This document shows, piece after piece, positions 52,801-60,997 of a DNA stretch of 64,000 bases. Origin of the DNA: Streptomyces sp. CA-278952 (GTDB lineage Bacteria; Actinomycetota; Actinomycetes; Streptomycetales; Streptomycetaceae); NCBI RefSeq assembly GCF_028747205.1, contig NZ_CP112880.1, positions 930,001 through 994,000 of the forward strand, in the 5' to 3' direction. Positions within the stretch are counted from its first letter, which is position 1. Every line of letters starts with the position of its first letter. Both the position numbers and the translations under genes were made by a program. Under the pieces are notes generated by a model. The model was not told the origin of the DNA and did no database searches. It saw nothing but the letters and a program-made list of their open reading frames with translations.

Positions 52801-53466
52801 ATGTCCCAGACGCTCAACCCCCCGGCCACCCTCGACGTGCCCCCGGCCCTCCCGGTGCCGCGGCTCCTGTCGGCCGCCGGCATCGCGGCAGGCCCGCTCT
52901 TCCTCGCAGCGGGCCTGGCCCAGGGCCTGACCCGGGACGGGTTCGACTTCGCCCGCAATGCCCTCAGCCAGCTCAGCCTCGGCGCCCTCGGCTGGATCCA
53001 GGTCACCTTCTTCCTGCTCACCGGCCTTCTGGTCATCGGAGGCGCCATCGCGATACGCCAGGCACTACGCGATGCGCCAGGCGGCACCTGGGCGCCCCGT
53101 CTGCTCGGCGCGTTCGGCGCCTCCTTCCTGCTCGCCGGGGTCTTCCGCGCCGACCCGGGAGCCGGGTTCCCCGCCGGTGCCCCCGAGGACCGGGTCACCT
53201 CGCTCAGCACGCACGGCGCGATCCACATGCTCAGTGGCGCCGTCGGCTATCTCGCTTTGTGCGCCGCGTTCCTCGTGCTCGCCCGGCACTTCACCGCCCG
53301 CCGACAGCGCGGCTGGGCGCTCGCCGCGCGCCTCGTCCCGGTCGGAGTCATCGCCGGGTTCGCCGCCTCCGCCACCACCGTGGCGGCCTTCACCGCCGGA
53401 GCAGGACTCGGCCTGCTCGGCCTCAGCGCCGTCACCGCCCGCCTGGCCTTCCCCACGCGGCGCTAG
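52801..53466 (+). CDS. DUF998 family integral membrane protein
   Basis: A 221-residue protein with about six hydrophobic helices (LLSAAGIAAGPLFLAAGLAQ, WIQVTFFLLTGLLVIGGAIA, AFGASFLLAGVFRADPG, AIHMLSGAVGYLALCAAFLV and two more). The conserved RDGFDFARNALSQLSLG and FRADPGAGFPAG loops mark DUF998. Function unknown. It follows the broken DHFR-like gene on the same strand, perhaps in its operon; the 60-base leader holds C-rich CTCCGCCCA repeats. Confidence 0.85.
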   Translation: MSQTLNPPATLDVPPALPVPRLLSAAGIAAGPLFLAAGLAQGLTRDGFDFARNALSQLSLGALGWIQVTFFLLTGLLVIGGAIAIRQALRDAPGGTWAPRLLGAFGASFLLAGVFRADPGAGFPAGAPEDRVTSLSTHGAIHMLSGAVGYLALCAAFLVLARHFTARRQRGWALAARLVPVGVIAGFAASATTVAAFTAGAGLGLLGLSAVTARLAFPTRR

Positions 53467-53531
53467 CAGCCCTGCTCCGCCGCCCGCCAGCAACACAGCG
53501 AGACCGCCACCGACCGACAGGAGACGTCCGC

Positions 53532-53741
53532 ATGACCGCACCAGCCAATGGGCCCGCCAGCTACTTCCCCGCGATCGAAAAGAAGTACGGCCGCCCGAAA
53601 ACGGAGTGGAATGACCTCATCCGCACCTCACCGCTGACCAAGCACATGGAACTCGTCACCTGGCTCAAGACTGATCACGGCCTGGGCCACGGTCACGCTA
53701 ATGCACTGGTCGCGCACACGCTGGCCAACGACCCGAGGTGA
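53532..53741 (+). CDS. DUF4287 family small protein
   Basis: 69 residues: ASYFPAIEKKYGRPKTEWND, then HMELVTWLKTDHGLGHGHAN and ALVAHTL, the full DUF4287 unit. Start at ATG 53532 after GACAGGAGACG. It is intact and likely expressed with the DUF998 gene 65 bases upstream. Function unknown. Confidence 0.85.
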   Translation: MTAPANGPASYFPAIEKKYGRPKTEWNDLIRTSPLTKHMELVTWLKTDHGLGHGHANALVAHTLANDPR

Positions 53742-53878
53742 GCCGTCAATGCATCGCCGGGGCGTCGATACACAAGGCGCTGACCGTCCCTGCGGCGCCA
53801 GGGCGCTGGCCACGCGCACGTTCATCCGGCCAAGCCGTCGCCCTCCTTTTCGTCCTCGGTATTCGGATCGCGTAGCGC

Positions 53879-53906
53879 GCAGCCCGGCCGCGTACGGCCG
53901 GGCTGC
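53879..53906 (+). terminator. Strong hairpin terminator
   Basis: GCAGCCCGGCC (53879-53889) and GGCCGGGCTGC (53896-53906), perfect 11 bp with a GCGTAC loop, about 135 bases after DUF4287. It probably ends the DHFR-DUF998-DUF4287 transcript before the IS remnant. Confidence 0.75.
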
Positions 53907-53984
53907 GGCGTATCCGGACTAGGTGATCAATTAATTCCAGGGGGTGCCTGCGCCGACGGGAACGAGGGCGTCCAAGATCGTTTT

Positions 53985-54399
53985 GTGACGAACAACCTGG
54001 ACACCCTCGCGTCAGCACTCTATGTGACGGCGGACGACCTGCTGAAGCAGCGTCTGGACCTGGCACGGTGGCGGCCGGCCGTGAGAATGGCGCCGCGACT
54101 CACCGACGCCGAGCTGGTCACCCTCGCGATGATGCAGGCCATGAATCCAGTTGCTACGGCCGACCCGCAAGGGCGAACAGCGGCGGCCTGGCGGGTCCCT
54201 GTTCAAGCCGCTGCGGCAGGTCACCGAGTCGGTCAACGAGACCTTCAAGGAACTCGATCTCGAACAGCACCGAGGACGCACACCCTGCGGTGTCGTCGCC
54301 CGCGTCAGGCAGCGGATACTCGCGCTGACCGCCGCGATCCGGCACAACGACCACACCGGACAGCCCGTCCTTCGCTCGCTGACCGCCTATGACCACTGA
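53985..54399 (+). pseudogene. Internally deleted IS982-family transposase remnant
   Basis: GTG at 53985 encodes NNLDTLASALYVTADDLLKQ and RLTDAELVTLAMMQAM, the IS982 transposase N-terminus. Homology then jumps, in another frame, to the transposase C-terminus (LFKPLRQVTESVNETFKELD, RILALTAAIRHNDHTGQPVL, RSLTAYDH stop at 54399). About two thirds of the protein, including the DDE core, is gone. Inactive. Confidence 0.8.
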
Positions 54400-54594
54400 C
54401 GATAACGCCGGGCGTTCGGATTGCTCGTCTTCGAAGTCATCTCACTTGGTGGCTACACGCTGGGGGACGCGGTGAGGATCGTTGCGTGTCTGGGGTGTTC
54501 AAGAGTACGTCTGACCTGCGACATCAGAGGCGTTCGAAGATCGCTTCCCGTCTGCCATGTGATCGTTGCCCGTCTGGAGAGACAGTCGTCGGGT

Positions 54595-55644
54595 TCAGGC
54601 TGCGGCGCGTTCGGTGAGCGGGCGGCGCCGCAGGGCGGTCTGGGTCAGGGAGCGCGGGGGGAGCGAGGCGGCGGGGTTGTAGAGATTCGTTCCGGGCGGC
54701 ACGATGTCGTCGATCCGGTCGAGGGTTGCGTCGTCCAGGGTGAGTGCGGCGCCCTTGAGCAGGCCTTCTAGCTGCTGCATGGTCCGTGGTCCGATGATGG
54801 CCGAGGTGACGGCGGGGTGGGCCACGGTGAAGGCGACGGCGAGTTGCGGGAGGGTGCAGCCGATGCTTTCCGCGAGTTCGACGAGCTGTTCCACGGCCTC
54901 GAACTTGGCGGTGTTCGCGGCGATCGCGGGATCGAAGTTCGCCGGCCGGAGCGCGGCCCGGCCGGTTGCCAGGTCGGTGGGCTGGTCCTTGCGGTGCTTG
55001 CCGGTGAGGAAGCCGAAGGCCAGGGGGCTCCAGACCAGCACACCCATGCCGTAGCGCTCGCAGACCGGCAGGAGCGAGGACTCGATGCCGCGGGCCAGGA
55101 TCGAGTAGGGCGGCTGGTCGGTGCGGAAGCGTCCCAGGCCGCGGCGCTCGGAGACGTGGTGGGCCTCGACGATCTCCTCGGCCTGGTAGTTCGAGCAGCC
55201 GAAGGAGCGGATCTTCCCCTGGCGCACAAGGTCGTCGAGGACGGAGAGCGTCTCCTCGATGTCGGTGGTGTGATCGGGGAAGTGGATCTGGTAGAGGTCG
55301 ATCCAGTCGGTGTTCAGGCGCCGGAGGCTGTCCTCGACCGCTTTGAGTATCCAACGCCGGGAGTTGCCGCCGCGGTTGGGTCCCTCGCCCATCGGGAAGT
55401 GGACCTTGGTGGCGAGCACGACGTCGTCGCGGCGCCCTCGCAGCGCCTTGCCCACGATCTCCTCGGACTCGCCCTGTCCGTACATGTCGGCGGTGTCGAC
55501 GAAGTTGATGCCCTGGTCGAGGGCGGTGTGGATGATCCGGGCACAGTCGTCATGGTCGGAGTTGCATCCATCCTGGAACATCATGGTGCCGAGGCAGTGG
55601 ACGCTGACCTCGATGCCGGTTCTGCCGAGGGTGCGATAGCGCAT
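54595..55644 (-). CDS. Aldo/keto reductase
   Basis: A 349-residue AKR-family (YajO/YeaE-like) NADPH-dependent oxidoreductase. TIM-barrel hallmarks: NFVDTADMYGQGESEEIVGK with the catalytic Asp and Tyr, VVLATKVHFPMGEGPNRGGN (Lys), and DWIDLYQIHFPDHTTDIEET (the conserved His is replaced by His-Phe-Pro-Asp). Cofactor residues lie in the C-terminal VTSAIIGPRTMQQLEG. ATG at 55644 with AAGGGAA upstream. It is transcribed divergently from a MerR gene with a textbook MerR-type promoter facing it, so it is probably activated by that regulator in response to an aldehyde or electrophile. Confidence 0.9.
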   Translation of the reverse strand: MRYRTLGRTGIEVSVHCLGTMMFQDGCNSDHDDCARIIHTALDQGINFVDTADMYGQGESEEIVGKALRGRRDDVVLATKVHFPMGEGPNRGGNSRRWILKAVEDSLRRLNTDWIDLYQIHFPDHTTDIEETLSVLDDLVRQGKIRSFGCSNYQAEEIVEAHHVSERRGLGRFRTDQPPYSILARGIESSLLPVCERYGMGVLVWSPLAFGFLTGKHRKDQPTDLATGRAALRPANFDPAIAANTAKFEAVEQLVELAESIGCTLPQLAVAFTVAHPAVTSAIIGPRTMQQLEGLLKGAALTLDDATLDRIDDIVPPGTNLYNPAASLPPRSLTQTALRRRPLTERAAA

Positions 55645-55703
55645 GGTGAGGTTCCCTTGCTTGCCGATCACGCAGGGCGACAGGAGCGTCGGCCGCACGA
55701 GGC

Positions 55704-55734
55704 ACCCTAGGAACTAGAGTCCCCTCTACATCAA
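55704..55734 (-). promoter_or_regulatory. MerR-type promoter/operator for the aldo/keto reductase
   Basis: Reading on the minus strand, TTGATG (55729-55734) and TAGGGT (55704-55709) are separated by exactly 19 bases, the long spacer typical of MerR-activated promoters. The spacer holds the dyad TAGAG-N4-CTCTA (plus-strand 55715-55719 and 55724-55728). It points toward the aldo/keto reductase and sits 22 bases before the MerR start. Confidence 0.7.
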
Positions 55735-55755
55735 CCCCCGGTTACCCTGAGCCGC

Positions 55756-56226
55756 ATGGTCGAGGTCTCCGAAAGTCTGAGCATCGGACAGGTCGCCGAG
55801 CGCACCGGTCTGAGCGTGCACGCGCTGCGCTTCTACGAACAGGAGGGCCTGTTCGTCAACGCCGTGAGGCGCGGACCCGGCGGGCGCCGCGTCTACCGCC
55901 AGGACGACGTGGACTGGCTGCACGTCTGCATCATTCTCCGTGCCTCCGGTATGCCCCTGGCCGTGCTGCGCCGGTACGCCGGCCTCGTCAGAGCAGGCGC
56001 GGCCACCGCGGAGGAGCGGCTCTCGCTGATGCGCGAGCACGAGGAGCGGGTCACCGCCGAGATCGGCAGGCTCACCGAGTCGTTGGACCTGATCAGTTTC
56101 AAGGTCGGGGTGTATGAGGACCTCATCGACCAAGGTGATGCCGCTGTCCAGCAGTGCCACGGCCCGTCCCTCCCACCTGACCAAGCACGCACGCCGGGCG
56201 TTCGCCACGAAGCGATGGCCGAGTAG
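55756..56226 (+). CDS. MerR family transcriptional regulator
   Basis: A 156-residue regulator. The N-terminal winged helix (SIGQVAERTGLSVHALRFYE, RRVYRQDDVDWLHVCIILR) precedes a dimerisation coiled coil (about 80-130; EERLSLMREHEERVTAEIGR). The sensor tail is short and has only one Cys (VQQCHGPSL), so it is not a classical metal MerR; stress or aldehyde sensing as in SoxR/AdhR-like groups is possible. Divergent from the aldo/keto reductase. Confidence 0.9.
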   Translation: MVEVSESLSIGQVAERTGLSVHALRFYEQEGLFVNAVRRGPGGRRVYRQDDVDWLHVCIILRASGMPLAVLRRYAGLVRAGAATAEERLSLMREHEERVTAEIGRLTESLDLISFKVGVYEDLIDQGDAAVQQCHGPSLPPDQARTPGVRHEAMAE

Positions 56227-56317
56227 CCGGCATCGCGCATGCTTCGCATGGGCGCACGACATCATGGCCGCCGCCGTGGTGCCACAGCGAAACGGCCAGG
56301 CGGGACCGAGCGGGCGG

Positions 56318-57302
56318 GGGACTGTGAAACGTTCGGTCTAACTCCCGATCATGGAAGATGCATCGATGACCAGCAACAACGTGACCGTGACCGAGCCCGT
56401 CGAGCCGTCTGAGACGGCGCTGTCGAAAACTGTGGACGACCGGCTGATCGACGAGCTGGTGGGCCGGGCTCAGGCCGAGGGCCTTCAGCTGACCGGCGAG
56501 GGCGGGCTGCTCCAGCAGCTGACGAAGCGACTCCTGGAGTCGGCCCTCGAGGGCGAGATCACCGACCACCTCGGCTATGACAAGCACGATCCGGCGGGGA
56601 AGAACGGCGGCAACTCACGCAACGGCACCCGCGCCAAGACCGTACTGACCGATGTGGGCCCGGTGGAGAAAACCGTGCCCCGCGACCGCGAAGGCTCCTT
56701 CGAACCGAAGATCGTCAAGAAGCGCCAGAAGCGCCTTTCCGGCGCCGATGAGATGGTCATCTCACTCGCCGCGAAGGGCCTGACGACTGGTGAGGTCCAG
56801 GCCCACCTCGCCGAGGTCTATGGCGCCGACGTGTCCTGCCAGACGATCGGGGACAAGATCGCCAAGCTGCTCAAGCCTGTCTACACCGCGGCAACCGAGG
56901 ATGCGGCCCTCGAGCGGTTCGCCGAGTTCGCCGACACGTGGGGCAAAAAGTACCCGGCGATCGTCCGGCTCTGGGAGAACGTCTGGGAGGAGTTCACTCC
57001 CTTCCTCCGCTTCGACACCGACATTCGCCGCATCGTCTGCACCACCAACGCGATCGAGTCCGTCAACGCCAGGATCCGACGGGCGGTGAAAGCCCGCGGC
57101 CACTTCTCGAACGAGCAGGCCGCCCTGAAGTGCGTCTACATGGCAATCATGTCGCTGGACCCGACGGGCACGGGCCAGGCTCGCTGGACCACGCACTGGA
57201 AGACAGCCTTGAATGCCTTCGACATCACCTTCGACGGCCGGTTCTCCGCAGCCCGTCAGTAACCCTCAACAACCCGAGTTACACCGCTCGTTTGACAGCC
57301 CC
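56318..57302 (+). mobile_element. Non-autonomous IS256-family element with intact ends
   Basis: Imperfect 27-bp terminal inverted repeats (22 of 27 matching) at 56318-56344 (begins GGGACTGTGAAACG) and 57276-57302 (ends CGTTTGACAGCCCC) enclose a transposase gene with a large internal deletion. The element is about 985 bp against roughly 1.3-1.4 kb for full IS256 members. No clear 8-9 bp target duplication is visible. It could be mobilised in trans. Confidence 0.75.
56351..57262 (+). pseudogene. IS256-family transposase with internal in-frame deletion
   Basis: A 303-residue frame, against about 400-415 expected. N-terminus (GRAQAEGLQLTGEGGLLQQL, ESALEGEITDHLGYDKHDPA, GKNGGNSRNGTRAKTVLTDV) and C-terminus (FADTWGKKYPAIVRLWENVW, TTNAIESVNARIRRAVKARG) are intact. 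Between SCQTIGDKIAKLL and KPVYTAATEDAAL the central region with most catalytic Asp residues is missing (roughly 110 residues). The reading frame is preserved, so a non-catalytic DNA-binding protein may still be made. Confidence 0.85.
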
Positions 57303-57384
57303 GAGGGTGACGGCTGCCGTCGGTCCGAGTGGCGGCAACGCGCCAAGGTTCTGTTGGGAGGACCGGCCCTGGCAGACTGCGGGC

Positions 57385-57951
57385 ATGGAGGACATAGAAC
57401 TGTTCCACCGGGGCCGGGGGAACGGCACGGTTCCCGTCAGTCACGCTCCGAAGAGTGAGACCACAGTGGTAGAGATCAAGGGCGGGACTCTCGCCGGGTT
57501 CTACGTCTACGGACTGATCAACACTTCCGATCGGCTCGAACAGGGCCGCATGCTCGTGAAGCACAACCTCGGCGGTCACCGTGTACGGGCGATCGTGCCC
57601 AGGGAGTACACGCACCTCAAGGTGAAGAAGATGTCCAATGGTTCGCCGTTTCCTCGCTGGAAAATCGGCTTTCGCGCCGCAGGCTCGCTGCCCGAGTTGG
57701 TGAAGAGCGTCGAGGGCCGTCATCCGGATGTTCTCCTATATACCGGTGAGCGCACTACGTTGAAGCTGGAGGTGGGCAAGGGGTACGCAGGCTTCTCACA
57801 CCGGCCACTCAGTGGTGGGGAAGCGACGCCCCTGGAAGGATGTGACGGGCCTTTCCGCGGCACCGTCGAACTTCCGGGCCCTGGCCTGATCGAGGTGGAC
57901 TGCCTTGTCCGCTGGTCGGCCACCTTGCACCAGCGTTTGATGCCAACGTGA
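57385..57951 (+). CDS. Hypothetical protein between two IS remnants
   Basis: A 188-residue soluble protein (ETTVVEIKGGTLAGFYVYGL, RVRAIVPREYTHLKVKKMSN, VLLYTGERTTLKLEVGKGYA) with beta-rich predicted character and no known motif that I recognise. Its stop codon overlaps the GTG of the adjacent broken IS5 transposase, and the left side abuts the IS256 remnant. It may be complete, or slightly truncated at its C-terminus by the IS insertion. Codon use is less extreme in G+C than neighbours (for example ATG TCC AAT GGT TCG), a sign of transfer. Confidence 0.45.
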   Translation: MEDIELFHRGRGNGTVPVSHAPKSETTVVEIKGGTLAGFYVYGLINTSDRLEQGRMLVKHNLGGHRVRAIVPREYTHLKVKKMSNGSPFPRWKIGFRAAGSLPELVKSVEGRHPDVLLYTGERTTLKLEVGKGYAGFSHRPLSGGEATPLEGCDGPFRGTVELPGPGLIEVDCLVRWSATLHQRLMPT

Positions 57952-58705
57952 ACGGGTTAGTGGATCACGGCCTCGTGATGCGTCGTCAGGAACTGTCCAA
58001 TGGCGAATGGGAGTTCGTCCGGCTACTGCTGCCCGTTTCGTTGCGGGGGCGGAAGCGGATGGACGACCGAAGGATCCTGAACGGGATCGTGTGGAAGTTC
58101 CGGACCGGTACAGCGTGGCGGGACGTGCCTGAGCGTTATGGGCCGTGGGCCACGCTCCCCACCCGGTTCCGCAGGTGGGCGACGGACGGCACGTTCGACC
58201 GGATGCGGCGGGCCACTCAGGCGACCAAGCGCTCGGGCGGTCCCAGGGTGGTCTGATCAGCAAGATCCACCTAGCCTGCGACGGATCCGGCCGCCCGCTC
58301 AGCTTCGTCGTGACGAGCGGGAACACCAACGACTGCACCCAGTTCACCACGGTGATGGAAGCGATCCGGGTGCCCCGCATCGGGGCCGGGCGGCCACGGG
58401 TTAGGCCCGCTCACGTCCTGGGCGACAAGGGCTACAGCTCGAAGGCGACCCGCACCTGGCTCCGCAGCAAGAACATCCTGCACACCATTCCCGAGCGGGC
58501 CGATCAGACCCGGAACCGGGCCCGGCGCGGCAGCCGGGGTGGCCAGCCGCCAGTCTTCGACCGCACTGTCTACAAGCAGCGCAACGTCGTGGAGCGGTGC
58601 TTCAACCGTTTGAAACAGTGGCGTGGCAAAGCCATCCGCTATGACAAGACCACCGAGTCCTACGAAGCAGCGGTCACTCTCGCATCACTCCTGATGTGGG
58701 CGTGA
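57948..58705 (+). pseudogene. IS5-family (IS427-like) transposase remnant with internal deletion and frameshift
   Basis: The first part (ELSNGEWEFVRLLLPVSLRG, VWKFRTGTAWRDVPERYGPW, FDRMRRATQATKRSG) and the second part in another frame (RSQGGLISKIHLACDGSGRP, DKGYSSKATRTWLRSKNILH, RNVVERCFNRLKQWR) are joined across a deletion at about 58220-58250. The first catalytic Asp (normally in a VDST motif) is lost. The second Asp (GDKGYSS) and Glu (NVVERCFNRLK) remain. No left terminal repeat was found. Inactive. Confidence 0.8.
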
Positions 58706-58731
58706 CATTAGACGACAGAACCTAGAGCGTT

Positions 58732-58896
58732 GATTACGTCGGTGGTCGTCGTGGTGTGGCGGGGAACGCCTGGCTCAACCCCCTCGACGGCGACGGCGCC
58801 ACCATGGGGTCCTACTTCGTCAACGAGGTAACGGTCGTCAGCGTTAGGCCATCCGCCAGGGGAGCCGGCCTCGTCGACCTCACGGTGGCGCTGTGA
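58732..58896 (+). pseudogene. C-terminal gene fragment after the IS5 remnant
   Basis: A frame running from the IS end (open from 58726) to TGA at 58894 encodes GNAWLNPLDGDGATMGSYFV, NEVTVVSVRPSARGAGLV and DLTVAL. It looks like the coding C-terminus of an unknown protein whose start was removed by the insertion. The barstar-like gene begins 12 bases later, so the two were probably one operon. Confidence 0.45.
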
Positions 58897-58908
58897 TGGG
58901 AGGAAGCC

Positions 58909-59271
58909 TTGGCTGGAGCGGAGCGGATATGGGACTTGATCCGCGCGGGGCACCTGACTCGCACCGGCATGTGGCCCGACCTGGTGCCCGAAGGCCGCCA
59001 TGCGTGGCTGTCGGTGGCGCTGTGGTCTCGGGAGTACCAACGTCAGGGACGACCCGACACTCCTGCAGGCCAGGTGTTCACCTTGGACGGTCGGCACATA
59101 GTTGACAGGGACAGCTTCTACTGCGCGATCGGTGAGGCCATCAACGGGCCGGGCGGATACTTCGGCTGGAACCTTGATGCTCTGGTCGACTGTTTGAGAG
59201 GCGGCTGGGGCGCCACCGCTCCGTTCGGCCCTCCGCCATTCCGGCGCGTACATTCATCACTTGCTCCTTGA
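58909..59271 (+). pseudogene. Barstar-family (ribonuclease inhibitor-like) gene, C-terminally truncated
   Basis: 120 residues from a TTG start with GGGAGGA upstream. The N-terminal half (RIWDLIRAGHLTRTGMWPDL) precedes the barstar core: FTLDGRHIVDRDSFYCAIGE and NGPGGYFGWNLDALVDCLRG. The frame then diverges after RGGWGATAPF into GPPPFRRVHSSLAP and stops, so the last strand/helix of the barstar domain is missing. It would normally protect against a barnase-like RNase or toxin. No partner RNase is visible. Confidence 0.65.
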
Positions 59272-59739
59272 TCGCGACCTATTACATCGTGACCAACGAG
59301 GCACAGATGGTGCAGTTAACGGTGCACCTCCTCACGGCCCGTCATGAGGATGCTGCGTCCTTGCACCTCCAGGTAGGCGACTTGCTCACCATCCTTGCGG
59401 CGAACGGCTCGACGCCTGGGGCATCCCGTACGGGAGTGACGCCCACGACGCGTTGACGCTGATCGTGGCGGAACTCAGCGCCAACGCCGTCAGTCATGGC
59501 TTCGTACCGGGCCGCGACTTCCGCCTCCGGCTCTCCGCCGAGGACGACCCGTACGCGTGGAGGTCACCGACACCCGGGGCGAGCGCGTCCCCGCACTCGG
59601 CGACCCGTCGGCCGACGACCAGGAAGGCGGCAGAGGACTGCTCCTCGTAGCCGCCCTGACCGACAACTGGGGCTGGTTCCCCCGCACCGACGGCTCCGGA
59701 AAGACTGTCTGGGCCTCGCTCGACGTACGGCCCCTCTGA
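59268..59739 (+). pseudogene. Frameshifted HATPase (anti-sigma factor kinase-like) gene
   Basis: The pieces TNEAQMVQLTVHLLTARHED, ERLDAWGIPYGSDAHDALTL plus IVAELSANAVSHG, and VEVTDTRGERVPALGDPSAD plus GRGLLLVAALTDNWGWF are in three different frames. They match in order one Streptomyces SpoIIAB/RsbW-like ATPase: N-terminal strand, N box, G1 (VTDTR) and G2 (GGRGLLLV). Breaks lie near 59340-59400 and 59555. At least two frameshifts make this non-functional unless corrected. Confidence 0.75.
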
Positions 59740-59752
59740 CCCGGTGCCGGCG

Positions 59753-60997
59753 CTACCCGATCTCCACCACCCGCGCCCACGCCGGAGGCCGGCGGGGGAC
59801 GTAGTCGGGGTTGTCCTCGTCCCAGGAGCGGCGTCTGTGGTCCCTGGGGAACAGGCCGACGACCGTACGGCAGGCCGGTTGCGCGGCGGGCCACGGTGTC
59901 TGTCCGTCGGTCAGGATCACGATGGCGTCCGGGCGGGGGTGGGACCGGAGCGCCTTGGCGAAGCCCGTACGCAGATCCGTGCCGCCGCCTCCCACCAGCG
60001 GGATGCCCTCGGCCTGGCACAGCGGGTGGACGACCCGGGTCGCCGCGTCGCAGGCGAGGACGGTGACCAGGTCGCGGCGGCCGCCCACCGCGCGGGAGAT
60101 GGCGGCGACCTCCAGGAGGGCGCTGCCCAGTTCGGCGTCGCTGACCGAGCCGGACGTGTCGATGACGACGGAGACCCGGGGCGGTCTGCGGCGGAGGCTC
60201 GGCAGGACGACGCCGGGCAGTCCGGTGGAGCGGCGGGACGGGCGGCCGTAGGTGTAGTCCTCCCCCGCTCCGGGCCCCGAGGCGGCCGAACGGACGGCGG
60301 CGCCCAGCAGATCCCGCCAGGGCTGCGGAGGGTGGAACGCCTCCTCCGCCCACCGCTTCCACCCCTTCGAGGCGTTTCCCGGACGGCCCGTGATGCCCTG
60401 CGCCACCCGGAAGCGGACCGCGTCCTGTTCATGGGCGCTGAGCCCGTGCGCGCCGTCGGGCCCCACGTCCCATTCCCTCTCCAGTCCGTCGGCGCCGCTT
60501 CCGCAGTCCAGCCAGGCGAGGTCCTGGGTGCGCGATCCGAGGCGGAACTGGTACAGGTAGTCCTCCATGAGCTCGCCGGGTTGCAGGTGCAGAGTCGACG
60601 GGTAGACGATGCCCTTCGGCCGGGCCAGGCCGTCGCCGTACACGTCGTCGTTGATCTCGCAGTCGGCGGCGATGTTCATCCGCAGCCGCTCCCCCGGGCC
60701 GGTCAGCCCGCGCTGCCGGGCGACCCGGTCGCTGCGGCCGTGGTGGTCGCGCAACAGGTGCGACACCTCGTGGACCCAGACCCCGGCCAGCTCCTCGACG
60801 GGGGTACGGGCCACGAAGGACGGCGATACGTAGCACCGCCAGTACCGGTCTACGGCCATGGTCGGGACCTGCCGTGACTCCACGGTGTGCAGGGCGAACA
60901 GCGCGGTCGCCAGGTAGGGGCGGACCCGGGCTGCCTGGAGGCGGGCGGCGAAGAGTTTGTCCAGGTCGAGCGCGCTCGGCGCGTCCGTCGTCGTCAT
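59753..60997 (-). CDS. vWA-like protein with HEVSH metallopeptidase motif (DUF2201 type)
   Basis: A 414-residue cytoplasmic protein. The N-terminal half has a zinc-binding HExxH (GVWVHEVSHLLRDHHG, about residues 78-90) and NIAADCEINDDVYG. The C-terminal half is a vWA-like domain with MIDAS RVSVVIDTSGSVSDAELG (Asp about 286), GGGGTDLRTGF and AIVILTDGQTPWP. ATG at 60997 overlaps the ATPase stop by 4 bases (ATGA). DUF2201 proteins pair with MoxR-type ATPases; the exact reaction is unknown. Intact and well conserved. Confidence 0.85.
   Translation of the reverse strand: MTTTDAPSALDLDKLFAARLQAARVRPYLATALFALHTVESRQVPTMAVDRYWRCYVSPSFVARTPVEELAGVWVHEVSHLLRDHHGRSDRVARQRGLTGPGERLRMNIAADCEINDDVYGDGLARPKGIVYPSTLHLQPGELMEDYLYQFRLGSRTQDLAWLDCGSGADGLEREWDVGPDGAHGLSAHEQDAVRFRVAQGITGRPGNASKGWKRWAEEAFHPPQPWRDLLGAAVRSAASGPGAGEDYTYGRPSRRSTGLPGVVLPSLRRRPPRVSVVIDTSGSVSDAELGSALLEVAAISRAVGGRRDLVTVLACDAATRVVHPLCQAEGIPLVGGGGTDLRTGFAKALRSHPRPDAIVILTDGQTPWPAAQPACRTVVGLFPRDHRRRSWDEDNPDYVPRRPPAWARVVEIG

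Noticed and set aside
57346..58723. Possible IS5 element reaching from a GGTTCTGT at 57346 to its reverse complement near 58714-58721
   Set aside because: Only 8 bases match, and the interval would include an unrelated gene; probably chance.
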